NCBI GenBank assembly: GCA_958295945.1
Contig: OY282386.1
Location: 4,644,204-4,708,203 of the forward strand
DNA from: Candidatus Poribacteria bacterium
GTDB lineage: Bacteria > Poribacteria > WGA-4E > WGA-3G
DNA length: 64,000 nt
Direction of reading: 5' to 3'
Below are positions 36,297 to 45,496 of this stretch, in pieces. A program made the position numbers and the translations under genes. The notes under the pieces were generated by a model, which did not search any database, was not told the DNA's origin, and was given only the letters and a program-made list of their open reading frames with translations. Position 1 is the stretch's first letter, and every line of letters starts with the position of its first letter.

Positions 36297-38180
36297 CTAA
36301 AAGACCCAAACTGCCATTTGTCCTGCACCACGATTGCACCAAGCATAATAGGGAATTGCTGTAACAGGCAGTTGCTTTGCACTTGGCTCAGAAAGATAGA
36401 GGTTGTTACCCCACTCTTTAATATCATAGATAGTCCCTGTTCCACGAATTAGTGTTATACCACCAAGAGTTTCGCTGTCATAAACGACTTCTACTTTACC
36501 ATTTTCAGCAAGCGTGAGTGTCTCAAATGCACCATCAGGATTGTCAACATCTTCAAAACAGTAAACAAGCGGACCACGACGTAACGCTGATCGTCCAAGA
36601 TTATCTCTCACATTCGGATGAGCATATATTCTATCTACAGACATATCCAATTTCAACTCAACGCTATCATTTGTTTGCCACGTTCTTCCAATTGATAGAT
36701 ATCCATTTTTAGTATCCTTAACGTTAATCGTTTCGCCATTGATACTCACATCAAATTCTTTACACCAACCCGGTATTCGCAAATTCAGGTTGAACTTAGC
36801 AGATTTCTCTGGGTTTACAGTAAGTTTTACATCTCCTGACCATGGATAATCAGTGTCTTGTGTAATACGCAAAGAGACATCATCTGCTATAGTTGTTTCT
36901 GTATTCCCACCAACATAGAGATTAACCCATAGGTCATTGTCATCAATTGCATAGATATATTGACCAAGAGAACCGAGTAGACGAGCAATATTTGGCGGAC
37001 AACACGCACATCCAAACCATGGATTCCGTTGTCTACCACCCCGACTCGCCAGCGGGTTTTGATAGAAGAAGTCCGTTCCTTCAAGAGAAACACCTGAAAG
37101 TGCACCATTGTATAGTGCCGTTTCTAATACATCCATGAAACGTGACTCACCTTTCAATAGGAACATCCGATGCGCCCAGAAAATCAGACCTATGGATGCA
37201 CAAGTTTCCGCATAGGCAGAGAAATTTGGTAATTCATAATCTTGTGTGAACCCTTCATTGTGTCCCGATGGACCAACACCACCAGTAATATATAACCGTT
37301 TTTCAACGTTCTGCCAAAGAGCATCCAATGCCTGCGTTATTTCTGCATCACCTGTTTCCGCGGCAATATCTGCAGCACCAGCATATAGATACATGGCTCT
37401 TACAGCATGTCCGACACATTCTGTCTGTTCCTGAATTGGCAAATGTGCTTGCGAGTAGGTGCCATCATATTTCTCATCGCGTGTGTAGTGATGTTTGTAC
37501 GCACCTAACCCACCCGGTAAATCAGGATTTTCCAATTCTTGCTCAAAAACCGTCGGTCTATGTCCGCGTTTCGTAACAAAGTATTCCGCAAGAGACATGT
37601 AACGGTTCTCTCCAGTAACACGAGCTAATTTCACTAAAGCAAGTTCAATTCCTTGGTGTCCTGGAAGTCCATCCCGTTTGTCTTCACCGAATGTGTTATC
37701 AATAAGGTCAGCAAAGTTGCATGCCACATCAAGAAGGTTTTGTTTACCTGTTGCTTGATGATGTGCGACGGCTGCTTCAAAAAGATGTCCTGCACAATAC
37801 AACTCGTGCATCATGCCAAGGTTTTGCCACTTCTTTTCAGGTTCAACCAACGTAAAATAGGAATTCAGATAACCATCATTCTGTTGACTCTTGGCTATCG
37901 TATCAATAACCTCATCCAATTCATCTTCCCAATCAGGATTTGGGTGGGAGTGTAAAGTGTATGCGGCAGCTTCTACTAACTTATGAACATCAGAATCGTT
38001 GAAAAAGATGCCTTCAAAATTCCCTTCCATTGACCCCGCAGCTTTAGCAAAGTTACTAATTCTGCCTGTTATCCGACACTGTTCTAACTCGTGTGGAATC
38101 GTTTCCTTTGAATTCGTTTCTTGGCGTGGTGACCAGAATCTATCATCAATCGTAACTGCTGTAAAAGGAATTGCTTTCAA
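36297..38180 (-). CDS. Glycoside hydrolase family 127 (beta-L-arabinofuranosidase type)
   Basis: This 627-residue protein starts at TTG 38180, chosen because GAGGGAA precedes it and the sequence then opens with LKAIPFTAVTIDDRFWSPR, the family's N-terminal strand. The alpha/alpha barrel includes NDGYLNSYF, HELYCAGHLFEAAVAH and the zinc-thiolate cluster CACCPPNIARLLGSLGQYIY near residue 390, which with a conserved Glu forms the retaining active site. GH127 enzymes remove L-arabinofuranose and related sugars from glycans. No signal peptide is visible, so it acts inside the cell or on imported oligosaccharides. Confidence 0.92.
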   Translation of the reverse strand: MKAIPFTAVTIDDRFWSPRQETNSKETIPHELEQCRITGRISNFAKAAGSMEGNFEGIFFNDSDVHKLVEAAAYTLHSHPNPDWEDELDEVIDTIAKSQQNDGYLNSYFTLVEPEKKWQNLGMMHELYCAGHLFEAAVAHHQATGKQNLLDVACNFADLIDNTFGEDKRDGLPGHQGIELALVKLARVTGENRYMSLAEYFVTKRGHRPTVFEQELENPDLPGGLGAYKHHYTRDEKYDGTYSQAHLPIQEQTECVGHAVRAMYLYAGAADIAAETGDAEITQALDALWQNVEKRLYITGGVGPSGHNEGFTQDYELPNFSAYAETCASIGLIFWAHRMFLLKGESRFMDVLETALYNGALSGVSLEGTDFFYQNPLASRGGRQRNPWFGCACCPPNIARLLGSLGQYIYAIDDNDLWVNLYVGGNTETTIADDVSLRITQDTDYPWSGDVKLTVNPEKSAKFNLNLRIPGWCKEFDVSINGETINVKDTKNGYLSIGRTWQTNDSVELKLDMSVDRIYAHPNVRDNLGRSALRRGPLVYCFEDVDNPDGAFETLTLAENGKVEVVYDSETLGGITLIRGTGTIYDIKEWGNNLYLSEPSAKQLPVTAIPYYAWCNRGAGQMAVWVF

Positions 38181-38268
38181 CTTATTTCCCTCATCTATGG
38201 ATAAAATGTTTTTGGACAACGGAAATATTAGTCGACAATATCCATTGTCCAACAATTGTCAAATAATG

Positions 38269-38955
38269 TTAGTGACTATTTACACTAATCTGTTTGAATT
38301 CTTCTGAAGGTAAGAATTCTCCTAACACTTTCTGCACATCTGCTTTGTTGAGCCGTTTTGCTGTAATGATAACACATCTTTTTTGCGATTCCTTATCCCA
38401 TGCTTTCTCAAAATCCTTGAAAGTCAATCTACGTTTGCTTTGAATGTTCGGATTCTGAAGGTGTACTATACCTGACGTGTTGTTGTAATGTGATATAGAT
38501 GAAATAAACGGTGTATGCTCTCGCATTTGAATCATCACAATCGGAGCCCAACCTTTTGCTACAAATGCCTTTAAGATATCAAGTGAACAGTTGGATAGAA
38601 AAGCACTATGTTGTCCAATGTCACGTATCTTATTATGAAAATTAACGAGTGCTAATCTATTACGAGGAATAGATGGTTGTTTGTATACATTTCTCAAATA
38701 TGGAGTCTTTTGAAAATTAATAGTGGCTGATTCTGGTAGATTTGATTTAGTAAGTGGTGATCTGACATTCGTGGTCTTGTTAGCTACCGGTATAGTATTT
38801 TTCTTCACTTCAAATTCACTTGTGGGAATAGGAGCGCAGCTACTTATAAAAAACACGAACATAATTAGGAAAATACTTTTATGAAATATTGAATATTCAA
38901 AAGACCTTGACAATATCAGACAGATTTTATTGAAGGACAACAATACATGCTTCAT
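38269..38955 (-). CDS. Putative lipoprotein with a C39-like peptidase domain
   Basis: This 228-residue protein has an N-terminal hydrophobic segment ending SSCAP, a plausible lipobox. The C-terminal part resembles the papain-like C39 fold: NCSLDILKAFVAKGWAPIVMIQM, ISHYNNTSGIVHLQNPN, LTFKDFEKAW and CVIITAKRL correspond to the strand, His, Asp/Asn and closing strands. The N-terminal nucleophile Cys could be that in NCSL, but this is uncertain and it may be an inactive C39-like domain. GGAG lies 6 nt before the ATG. Confidence 0.6.
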   Translation of the reverse strand: MKHVLLSFNKICLILSRSFEYSIFHKSIFLIMFVFFISSCAPIPTSEFEVKKNTIPVANKTTNVRSPLTKSNLPESATINFQKTPYLRNVYKQPSIPRNRLALVNFHNKIRDIGQHSAFLSNCSLDILKAFVAKGWAPIVMIQMREHTPFISSISHYNNTSGIVHLQNPNIQSKRRLTFKDFEKAWDKESQKRCVIITAKRLNKADVQKVLGEFLPSEEFKQISVNSH

Positions 38956-38993
38956 GTTTTTCTCCTCGTGTTATTTAGTTGAATTGAGTATGT

Positions 38994-40013
38994 TCATTTG
39001 ATTTTAACTGTAGTTTCTCTTTTTTCTTGCCATGATTCAACTATTGCTTCTGTAATTCGGAGTGCTTGCAAGCCATCACGACCAGTTGGTTCGGGTATAC
39101 GATCATTCAGCAAATCATCCACTAACGCTGCCATACGGAGTGCGAATGTGCCATCAAATGCAAGTTGCTCCATTCTAAAAATAGATGGACGATATTCCTC
39201 AACAACCTGATTGTCACGTTTCATCAAAGTGGCTTTGCTAAGCACATTATCAACAGTGATTTCTCCTGCAGAACCACAAATTTCTAATCTCTCAATAGGA
39301 TGAATAAAATCACTATCCCAGCTCGCCATAAGCGTAGCTACAACTTCAGTTTCATACTTAAATGATATTGCCATGCTTGTAAAGCAAGCATCTTCCCCAT
39401 CGCGTGCTTCGTGTTCTCTGGGTTTCGCCATCTGTGTACAAACTGCGACAATCTCTCCTCCAAACCAGCGAAGTAAATCAAGTGCATGCGTTTGAAGTTC
39501 ATATAGTAAGTAATACTCCCCTTTCCAAGTTGAGGAAGGACCACCCTGTGACAATTTCATATCCAAGTAATATGTCTGTCCAATTGCACCTGCATCAAAC
39601 CATTTTCTTGCCTGTACATAACCTGGGGCAAACCTCCTATTATAGTCTATTGCAAGATGCACCCCTTTCTCTTCTGCCTTCTCGACCATCTGTTCTGCTT
39701 CATCAATATAGAGTGATAGGGGTTTCTCAGAAATAACATGCTTTCCTGCTTCAAGACATTCCATTACCGGTTCAAAATGTAAATGGTCTGCAGTTACGAC
39801 ATCAACAAGGTCGCACTCTTCATTCTCAAGCATTTCCTTAATAGATGGATACCAGTTCGGTATACCGAGTGATTCAGCCCTGTTTTTTGCTTTATTTACA
39901 TCAATATCGCATACTGCGACTAATTCCGCGCCCTGATGCTGTAAATATCCACGTTGATGTAATAATCCTATCCCACCACAACCAACAGCTGCAACTTTTA
40001 GTTTTCCAGCCAT
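38994..40013 (-). CDS. Gfo/Idh/MocA family oxidoreductase
   Basis: This 339-residue protein starts at 40013, which has AGGAG 9 nt upstream. It has Rossmann sequence VAAVGCGGIGLLHQRGYLQ, EKP at 96-98 and a C-terminal domain with YYLLYELQTHALDLLRWFGG, whose His and Asp occupy the catalytic positions. It is likely to act on a sugar or sugar acid. It precedes the C39-like and GH127 genes on the same strand, which would fit glycan breakdown, but the spacing (38 nt) only modestly supports an operon. It is only distantly similar to the protein at 681-1727. Confidence 0.9.
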   Translation of the reverse strand: MAGKLKVAAVGCGGIGLLHQRGYLQHQGAELVAVCDIDVNKAKNRAESLGIPNWYPSIKEMLENEECDLVDVVTADHLHFEPVMECLEAGKHVISEKPLSLYIDEAEQMVEKAEEKGVHLAIDYNRRFAPGYVQARKWFDAGAIGQTYYLDMKLSQGGPSSTWKGEYYLLYELQTHALDLLRWFGGEIVAVCTQMAKPREHEARDGEDACFTSMAISFKYETEVVATLMASWDSDFIHPIERLEICGSAGEITVDNVLSKATLMKRDNQVVEEYRPSIFRMEQLAFDGTFALRMAALVDDLLNDRIPEPTGRDGLQALRITEAIVESWQEKRETTVKIK

Positions 40014-40111
40014 AATAGTGTTCTCCTTACACATATCGAGAACGATATTCGTTTCTCCCTATAAGTATATTATACAATACACAAAAAATTAGCAAGAAAG
40101 AAAATAGGGAT

Positions 40112-40242
40112 GGGTGTGTAAAGTTTTCGGCATTAACTGCCAAATTCATTGTCCGAGGGAACTCCGATTCCCGACCGTTCGCGATTCGGAGATCGATCCT
40201 ATAGGATGTCTGTGTCCATTTTGCCAAGAACTTTACACACCC
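40112..40242. repeat. MITE-like copy of the GGGTGTGTAAAG family
   Basis: The left end GGGTGTGTAAAGTTTTCGGC (from 40112) and the right end GCCAAGAACTTTACACACCC (to 40242) form a good 20-bp inverted pair. The interior holds a second inverted pair around CTCCGATTCCCGACCG and is homologous, in opposite orientation, to the copy at 477-606. No certain target duplication was found. It lies between the divergent oxidoreductase and glnE genes. Confidence 0.8.
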
Positions 40243-40259
40243 CACCCATATTCATTAAT

Positions 40260-40288
40260 TTGCAATACAAACTATATTTTGGTAATAT
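40260..40288 (+). promoter_or_regulatory. Probable sigma70 promoter of glnE
   Basis: TTGCAA (40260-40265), a 17-nt spacer and TAATAT (40283-40288) lie 35 nt before the glnE ATG. The -35 box begins 18 bp after the MITE-like copy ends. Confidence 0.55.
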
Positions 40289-40323
40289 ATTTACAATCTT
40301 CATGTTTTAAATTGGGGGAGACG

Positions 40324-43300
40324 ATGAATTACAAAGAACTGCCACTACCACAAAGTCAGAGAGAAGAAATTCATCTATTATTGTCCAACACTTCTAAAGA
40401 GCAGGAAAATATTGACTGTGAATCTATATTGCGAAGTCTACAAGAACTTGCCACTGACAATATAGAAATTCAGTCCTGCTTTCAAGAAATTGCTATCCCT
40501 TTATTGACATCCTGCCTAAATACGCCAAATCCGGAAGCAGCATTGAAGAACTTTTCTCGTTTTTCACATGCAACATTCAACCGCAGATGTGTTTATCAAC
40601 TCTTACGAGATATACCCTTTTTGATACCATTGGTGATGTTAAGTTTCGGGGCATCCACATATCTATCTGATATTCTGGTTCGAAATCCAATCTATTTCTA
40701 CGACATTATTGATTCAAATGTAATGGGAACACCAAAAACACGCGATATTATGTATAACGAACTCTCAATATCACTCAATAGATATAGAGATGTTGAGCAG
40801 AAGTTACGAATCATACGACGTTATAAAAGACGAGAAAGTCTAAGAATAGCACTGAAAGATTTACTTCAGGATGTAAATGTTGAGACAACAACATTGGAGT
40901 TAACGAATTTAGCGGAAGCATCATTACAACACGTCTATGAAATCGGGTGTAACCAGATAATGCAACCGAAATACGGCGTTCCTCTCAATGAAGATGGAAC
41001 AACTCCTTGTCGTTTTGCTATTGTAGGTATGGGAAAACTGGGTGGCTATGAACTCAATTTTAGTTCGGATATTGACCTAATCTTTGTGTATTCGGATGAA
41101 GGAAAAACAGACGAAGACATAGATAATAGCGAATACTACGCACGCTTATGTGAGTTCATTATTAAAGCAATGAGTGAAGTAACAGCAGAAGGGTATGTCT
41201 TTCGTGTTGACATCCGTCTACGACCGGAGAGCAGTGCAGGAGTCATCATCCGTTCTATGGAAAGTTACGAAAGTTACTATGAAGGTTGGGGAGACCTATG
41301 GGAGCGTCAAGCGTTAATAAAAGCGAGACCCGTCGCAGGAGATTTAGCTTTCGGAGAAGAATTTATTCGAATGATACAACCATTTGTATATCAACGTTAC
41401 TTAGATGGAGTTACACTCAATGAGATAAAGACCGACATTCGTAACACTAAAACTCGTATTGAGGAACGACTATTAGGAGAACGCATTGAAATAGATAAAC
41501 ATGTTAAACTTGGTCCAGGAGCCATTCGTGATATTGAGTTTACTGTCCAATGTCTACAGATGATCCACGGAGGCAAAAGTAGGTCTCTATGTTCTCAGAA
41601 TACGTTGGAAACACTTGCTGCATTAAATGCAAATAAATTACTGGAATCTGAAGACGCAGATGTTTTGTCCTATGCATATCGTTTCTTACGAAGGGTTGAA
41701 AATGCAATCCAGATTGAGTCAGATCAACAACGCTATTTAGTTCCTGCGAAATCGGATGATGCTACGCAACTTGCTCGTATGTTAGGATATCGTGACGATG
41801 CTCTTGAGTCATTTCAACAGGATTACCAGAAACATACTAGAAAAGTCCGCGACATCTTCGAAAAAGTAATGAATGTTACTGATCCAGATCATTTAGATAT
41901 AGCCGTGCTTATAAACCAAGATGATATGGGTCAGATAGAGCAGAAGTTAGGAAAATTCGGATTTGAAAATATACGCGATGCTCATCGTCTACTTCGTCAA
42001 CTTGCACACGGTGGAGAAGGACAACAATTTTCACCATCAGTCAGACGGACTTTCTTCAAACTGGCTCCGTCTCTACTGAAATGTATAAGTGATTCTCCTA
42101 ATCCAGATATGGCACTACGATATTTTGAAGCATTTGCTGCAAAGGTTGGCGCACGAAGTAGTTACTACACCATGTTTATGGAAAGACAGGGAGCACTTGA
42201 AGCTATAACAACGGTCTGTGGTTCAAGCCTTTACTTGGCAGATCTCTTGATTACAAGTCCAGAACTATTTGATCTTTTGACAGTGCCGACTTTCACTGAA
42301 TTTCCGAAGACACTTGTTCAAAAACATGAAGAGGTAAACCAGATCCTAAATAACACAGTTGAATCACAAGTATTAAGATCACTAAGACGCTATAAGAATG
42401 ATGAGATATGGCGAATAGCCTTGCAGAACATCCTCGGTAAAGCAGACCTACCTACAACGACAGAGGAACTCTCAGACTTAGCTGAAGCAATACTACAAGG
42501 GATATACCGTCAAATTGATATTCAACTACGCAAAGAACACGGAGCACCAAATAACGATGATGGAACACCTGTGACCTTTGCCATCATTGCTATGGGAAAA
42601 TTCGGAGGACGTGATCTCAACTTCAGTTCTGATTTAGATATTATGTATGTCTACACAGCAGATGGAAAGACATCACAAGGTATGCCAAATTCTGAATATT
42701 TCTCTTTACTCGGTTTAGAGTTGGTAAATCAGCTCGGTGGAAATCATGGTATGAGCATTTATGAACTGGATCTACGGTTGCGTCCCTATGGCACAGGTGG
42801 GGCGATTGCATTGCCGTTAGATGGTTATAAAAATTACTATGATAACTCAGCAGAAATCTGGGAACGACAGGCACTTATACGTGCACGAGTTGTCGCAGGA
42901 GATATTGATGGTTTAGGAAGTAACTATATGGAAATTGCACATGCCTTCTGCTACTCTCATCCGCTGACACCTGAAGACATCGCTGAGATAGTACATACTC
43001 GTCAACGTAAAGAGACACAAGCCACTCGTAAAACAAAATCTCGACGCAGACGTAGTGGAAAGGTACAAAGGTCTTCAGCAAACGTTAAATCTGGATACGG
43101 AGGATTGGTTGACATTGAATTTGCAGTTCAAACGCTTCAACTCATACATGGGACTGAGCAAAATTCAATACGAGAACCAAACACTCTTGCTGCAATTGAC
43201 AAACTGTTTGAAATTGAAGTTCTTACAGAAACTCAAAGTGTAGGACTGTCGGAGTCGTATAAATACCTAAGAAGTATTGAAAATGCATTACGGATAGTTC

Positions 43301-43473
43301 ATGATCGTGCCTTAGATGCACTACCTACCAACCGAACAGAATTGGCTCAATTAGCACGTAGACTAGGGTACGAGGCAAACGATGAGACACCTATTGTTGA
43401 GGCATTTTTACAGGATTATGGAAAGTGGACAGAAAAAACGCGTACACTTTTCAATGAACTTCTTGTTAATTGA
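40324..43473 (+). CDS. glnE: Bifunctional glutamine synthetase adenylyltransferase/adenylyl-removing enzyme
   Basis: This 1049-residue protein has two nucleotidyltransferase domains. The N-terminal adenylyl-removing domain carries GMGKLGGYELNFSSDIDLIF (about 235-255). The C-terminal adenylyltransferase domain carries AMGKFGGRDLNFSSDLDIMY (about 756-775). Each is followed by the helical domain with ERQALI(K/R)AR and (A/G)xxDIEFxVQxLQ. GlnE switches glutamine synthetase by adding or removing AMP according to nitrogen state. The ATG at 40324 has GGGGGAG 5 nt upstream; the longer frame would run back into the repeat at 40112-40242 and is rejected. An Arg/Lys-rich insert (TRKTKSRRRRSGKVQRSS) near residue 900 is unusual. 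Confidence 0.95.
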   Translation: MNYKELPLPQSQREEIHLLLSNTSKEQENIDCESILRSLQELATDNIEIQSCFQEIAIPLLTSCLNTPNPEAALKNFSRFSHATFNRRCVYQLLRDIPFLIPLVMLSFGASTYLSDILVRNPIYFYDIIDSNVMGTPKTRDIMYNELSISLNRYRDVEQKLRIIRRYKRRESLRIALKDLLQDVNVETTTLELTNLAEASLQHVYEIGCNQIMQPKYGVPLNEDGTTPCRFAIVGMGKLGGYELNFSSDIDLIFVYSDEGKTDEDIDNSEYYARLCEFIIKAMSEVTAEGYVFRVDIRLRPESSAGVIIRSMESYESYYEGWGDLWERQALIKARPVAGDLAFGEEFIRMIQPFVYQRYLDGVTLNEIKTDIRNTKTRIEERLLGERIEIDKHVKLGPGAIRDIEFTVQCLQMIHGGKSRSLCSQNTLETLAALNANKLLESEDADVLSYAYRFLRRVENAIQIESDQQRYLVPAKSDDATQLARMLGYRDDALESFQQDYQKHTRKVRDIFEKVMNVTDPDHLDIAVLINQDDMGQIEQKLGKFGFENIRDAHRLLRQLAHGGEGQQFSPSVRRTFFKLAPSLLKCISDSPNPDMALRYFEAFAAKVGARSSYYTMFMERQGALEAITTVCGSSLYLADLLITSPELFDLLTVPTFTEFPKTLVQKHEEVNQILNNTVESQVLRSLRRYKNDEIWRIALQNILGKADLPTTTEELSDLAEAILQGIYRQIDIQLRKEHGAPNNDDGTPVTFAIIAMGKFGGRDLNFSSDLDIMYVYTADGKTSQGMPNSEYFSLLGLELVNQLGGNHGMSIYELDLRLRPYGTGGAIALPLDGYKNYYDNSAEIWERQALIRARVVAGDIDGLGSNYMEIAHAFCYSHPLTPEDIAEIVHTRQRKETQATRKTKSRRRRSGKVQRSSANVKSGYGGLVDIEFAVQTLQLIHGTEQNSIREPNTLAAIDKLFEIEVLTETQSVGLSESYKYLRSIENALRIVHDRALDALPTNRTELAQLARRLGYEANDETPIVEAFLQDYGKWTEKTRTLFNELLVN

Positions 43474-43537
43474 ATTATTCTGAACTTTTCATGACTATTT
43501 CTCAAAACGACAACCAATTTCATTATAGGAGGCATGA

Positions 43538-44642
43538 ATGGATTCCGGTTCGTTTTCTATAGGTGAACATTTCCCAAAAAATGTGATAATATGCATCGGT
43601 GATGGGCATGGGGTTTGAAGCAGTTAAAGCTGCAAGTATTTATGCATCAGGTGAAACAGGCACGTTATCTTTTGAACAGTTCCCTCACCATGCAGAAGTT
43701 GCAACCCAAGCAGCAAATACACCGATGACAGATTCAGCCGCAGCAGCAACAGCCATGGCAACTGGACACAAAGTCAACAACGGTGTAATTAGCATGGCAA
43801 TCCCCGGCGATGGAACACCTTTGAAAACTCTCCTTGAGATATCTCAAGACCTAAACAAGAGAACAGGTCTTGTCTCAACTACTTACATCACTCAGGCTAC
43901 CCCTGCTACATTCGGGGCACATAACTCACAACGAAACAATCTCGGTGAAATAGCACATGATTACCTACATTTGACGCGTCCGAATGTGCTGTTTGGTGGC
44001 GGCGGTAACGGAATCACAGAAGAACGTGCGGAAACTTCTCGCTATACTGTTGTCACGGATCGTAATGAATTACTGAACTTGAACACAGAAACAGAAATAC
44101 TTGTCTCTGGTCAATTTGGTCAGACCAATCTCCCGTATATGTATGATGGCACTGAGGAGTTACCACATTTATCTGAAATGGCATCAGTTGCCTTAGATAT
44201 CCTGCTGCAAACTGATGAAGGATTTTTCCTACTCGTTGAGGGTGGACGTATTGATCATGCTGGTCATTCAAACGATATTGATCGGCAAGTCTTAGAGACG
44301 ATTGAGTTCTCTAAAGCAGTGCAAACCGTTTATGAACGTGTTTCAGACAATGACGACACTATCATTTTAGTAACAGCAGACCATGAAACAGGAGGACTCA
44401 GAGCACACCAAAACAATGGAAAAGGAAAGATACCCGAGATCTCTTGGAGTACAGGGGGGCATACCGTCAGCAATGTGCCACTGTATGCTTGGGGAAAGAA
44501 TGCAGAAAGCGTTGAAGGTGTTATGAATAATACTGATCTGATTAATGTTATTTCCCACAATAGTATTTTTTCTGGAGTTCAACTCAGAAGGGTATTAACT
44601 AAATATCCGATGAAATGGACACGTTTTTCCAAAAAACTGTAA
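43538..44642 (+). pseudogene. Alkaline phosphatase family gene with a one-base frameshift in the metal motif
   Basis: From the ATG at 43538 (AGGAGG 5 nt upstream) the frame reads MDSGSFSIGEHFPKNVIICIGDG. It must then shift by one base (an extra C near 43594) to continue as MGFEAVKAASIY...TDSAAAATAMATGHK...GGRIDHAGHSND...TADHETGG...STGGHT, the complete alkaline phosphatase core. The break lies within the conserved GDGMG metal loop. The nucleophile Ser and the later Asp/His ligands are intact. An ATG at 43599 could express the remainder, which lacks the first metal Asp. No signal peptide is visible. A sequencing error is possible. Confidence 0.75.
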
Positions 44643-44680
44643 AATATTAAAAGAAATGTTAAAAATTGTAAATAATAACT

Positions 44681-44710
44681 TGACTTAAGTAATTTGATTG
44701 TGTTATAATA
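44681..44710 (+). promoter_or_regulatory. Strong sigma70 promoter before an orphan ORF
   Basis: TTGACT (44681-44686), an 18-nt spacer and TATAAT (44705-44710) form one of the best promoters in the window, 37 nt before the ATG at 44748. AAGGAAGAG precedes that ATG. Confidence 0.65.
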
Positions 44711-44747
44711 TACGTCACATATACATTGTTGAATAAGGAAGAGAATT

Positions 44748-45293
44748 ATGAAAACAAAACAACGGACACAAGGAATGATGATCATCCTACAAGCAATCTT
44801 TTCAGGACATAGAATGTCAATTCGCAAGAACGACATTTCAAATACATGGACATTTAATATGCATCCTATCCTCACGTACGACAAGCACATGTTTATCGCC
44901 TCTTTTTTAACATTTAACAACATTCTATTTTGTATTCGTCCAATGCTGGACAAGTGTCATCCTCTGACTACCGATTTCACACAACAAAAACAAAATAGGG
45001 AAGACGTACAATTTAAAAAATTTTCGTTTTTTAGTAAACACCTTATGAACCTTTATGTCCACTACTATTACAGTGATGTCCAAGACGTACAGTTGTACGT
45101 GAATTTGTACGTCAATTGTACGTCTTGGACAAGGGAAAAATCTCGGATTTCATTTACAAGACATGCGTTCAATGTGAATGTCTTATACACATTCACCAAG
45201 CGCAATTCATTGCACCTCGGACATTCATCTCACATTGTTGGAGTGGTTTTCAACCACGATTTATTAGAATGTCAACAGTTGTTGAGGGTTTGA
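44748..45293 (+). CDS. Orphan ORF of unknown reality
   Basis: The frame encodes 181 residues starting KTKQRTQGMMIILQAIFSGHRM. It has a near-consensus promoter and a clear ribosome site, but the composition is odd (many Cys, His, Phe and Tyr, few Gly and Ala) and no domain is recognised. A hairpin with an 18-bp stem (45078-45130) lies inside it. The last part runs through DNA resembling dispersed repeats. It may be a decayed gene, a short leader-type peptide, or the 5' part of a non-coding RNA that the promoter actually serves. The remainder to 45496 shows only repeat sequence. Confidence 0.3.
   Translation: MKTKQRTQGMMIILQAIFSGHRMSIRKNDISNTWTFNMHPILTYDKHMFIASFLTFNNILFCIRPMLDKCHPLTTDFTQQKQNREDVQFKKFSFFSKHLMNLYVHYYYSDVQDVQLYVNLYVNCTSWTREKSRISFTRHAFNVNVLYTFTKRNSLHLGHSSHIVGVVFNHDLLECQQLLRV
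45078..45130. repeat. Perfect inverted repeat containing three TTGTACGT copies
   Basis: GTCCAAGACGTACA (45078-45091) pairs perfectly with 45117-45130, and the stem extends to about 18 bp with one G:U. TTGTACGT occurs directly three times (45093-45100, 45105-45112, 45116-45123) at 11-12-bp spacing, near one helical turn. Such phasing suits either a regulator-binding array or an RNA hairpin. Confidence 0.7.
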
Positions 45294-45381
45294 ACCAGAT
45301 GAATGCCATAAGGGCATTCGGCTTTGAATTGGATTGATTAGATTTCAAGCTTTCCATTCGACATGAAAATGAAATGGTTCA

Positions 45382-45402
45382 TGCCAAAAACTTTACACAC
45401 CC
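45382..45402. repeat. Solitary right end of the GGGTGTGTAAAG family
   Basis: GCCAAAAACTTTACACACCC at 45383-45402 matches the family terminus exactly, but no left end was found upstream. It is probably what remains of a deleted copy. Confidence 0.65.
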
Positions 45403-45496
45403 ATGGAACGAGGCACAGTTTAACACAGAATCACGGTTATTTCATGAAACAGAACCTGTATCGGAAATACATTTTACACATGGGAATCCGTTGAAT

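Noticed and set aside
40114-40323. Long N-terminal extension of GlnE
   Set aside because: It is translated from inside a MITE-like repeat, lacks a ribosome site and gives residues unlike GlnE; GGGGGAG supports the ATG at 40324.
43599-44642. Treating the alkaline phosphatase as a normal gene starting at 43599
   Set aside because: That start removes the metal-binding GDG residues, while a strong AGGAGG and the matching first residues lie upstream in another frame.
44579-44953. Minus-strand 124-residue ORF
   Set aside because: It overlaps the alkaline phosphatase end and the strong plus-strand promoter, with no ribosome site; it looks like chance AT-rich coding.
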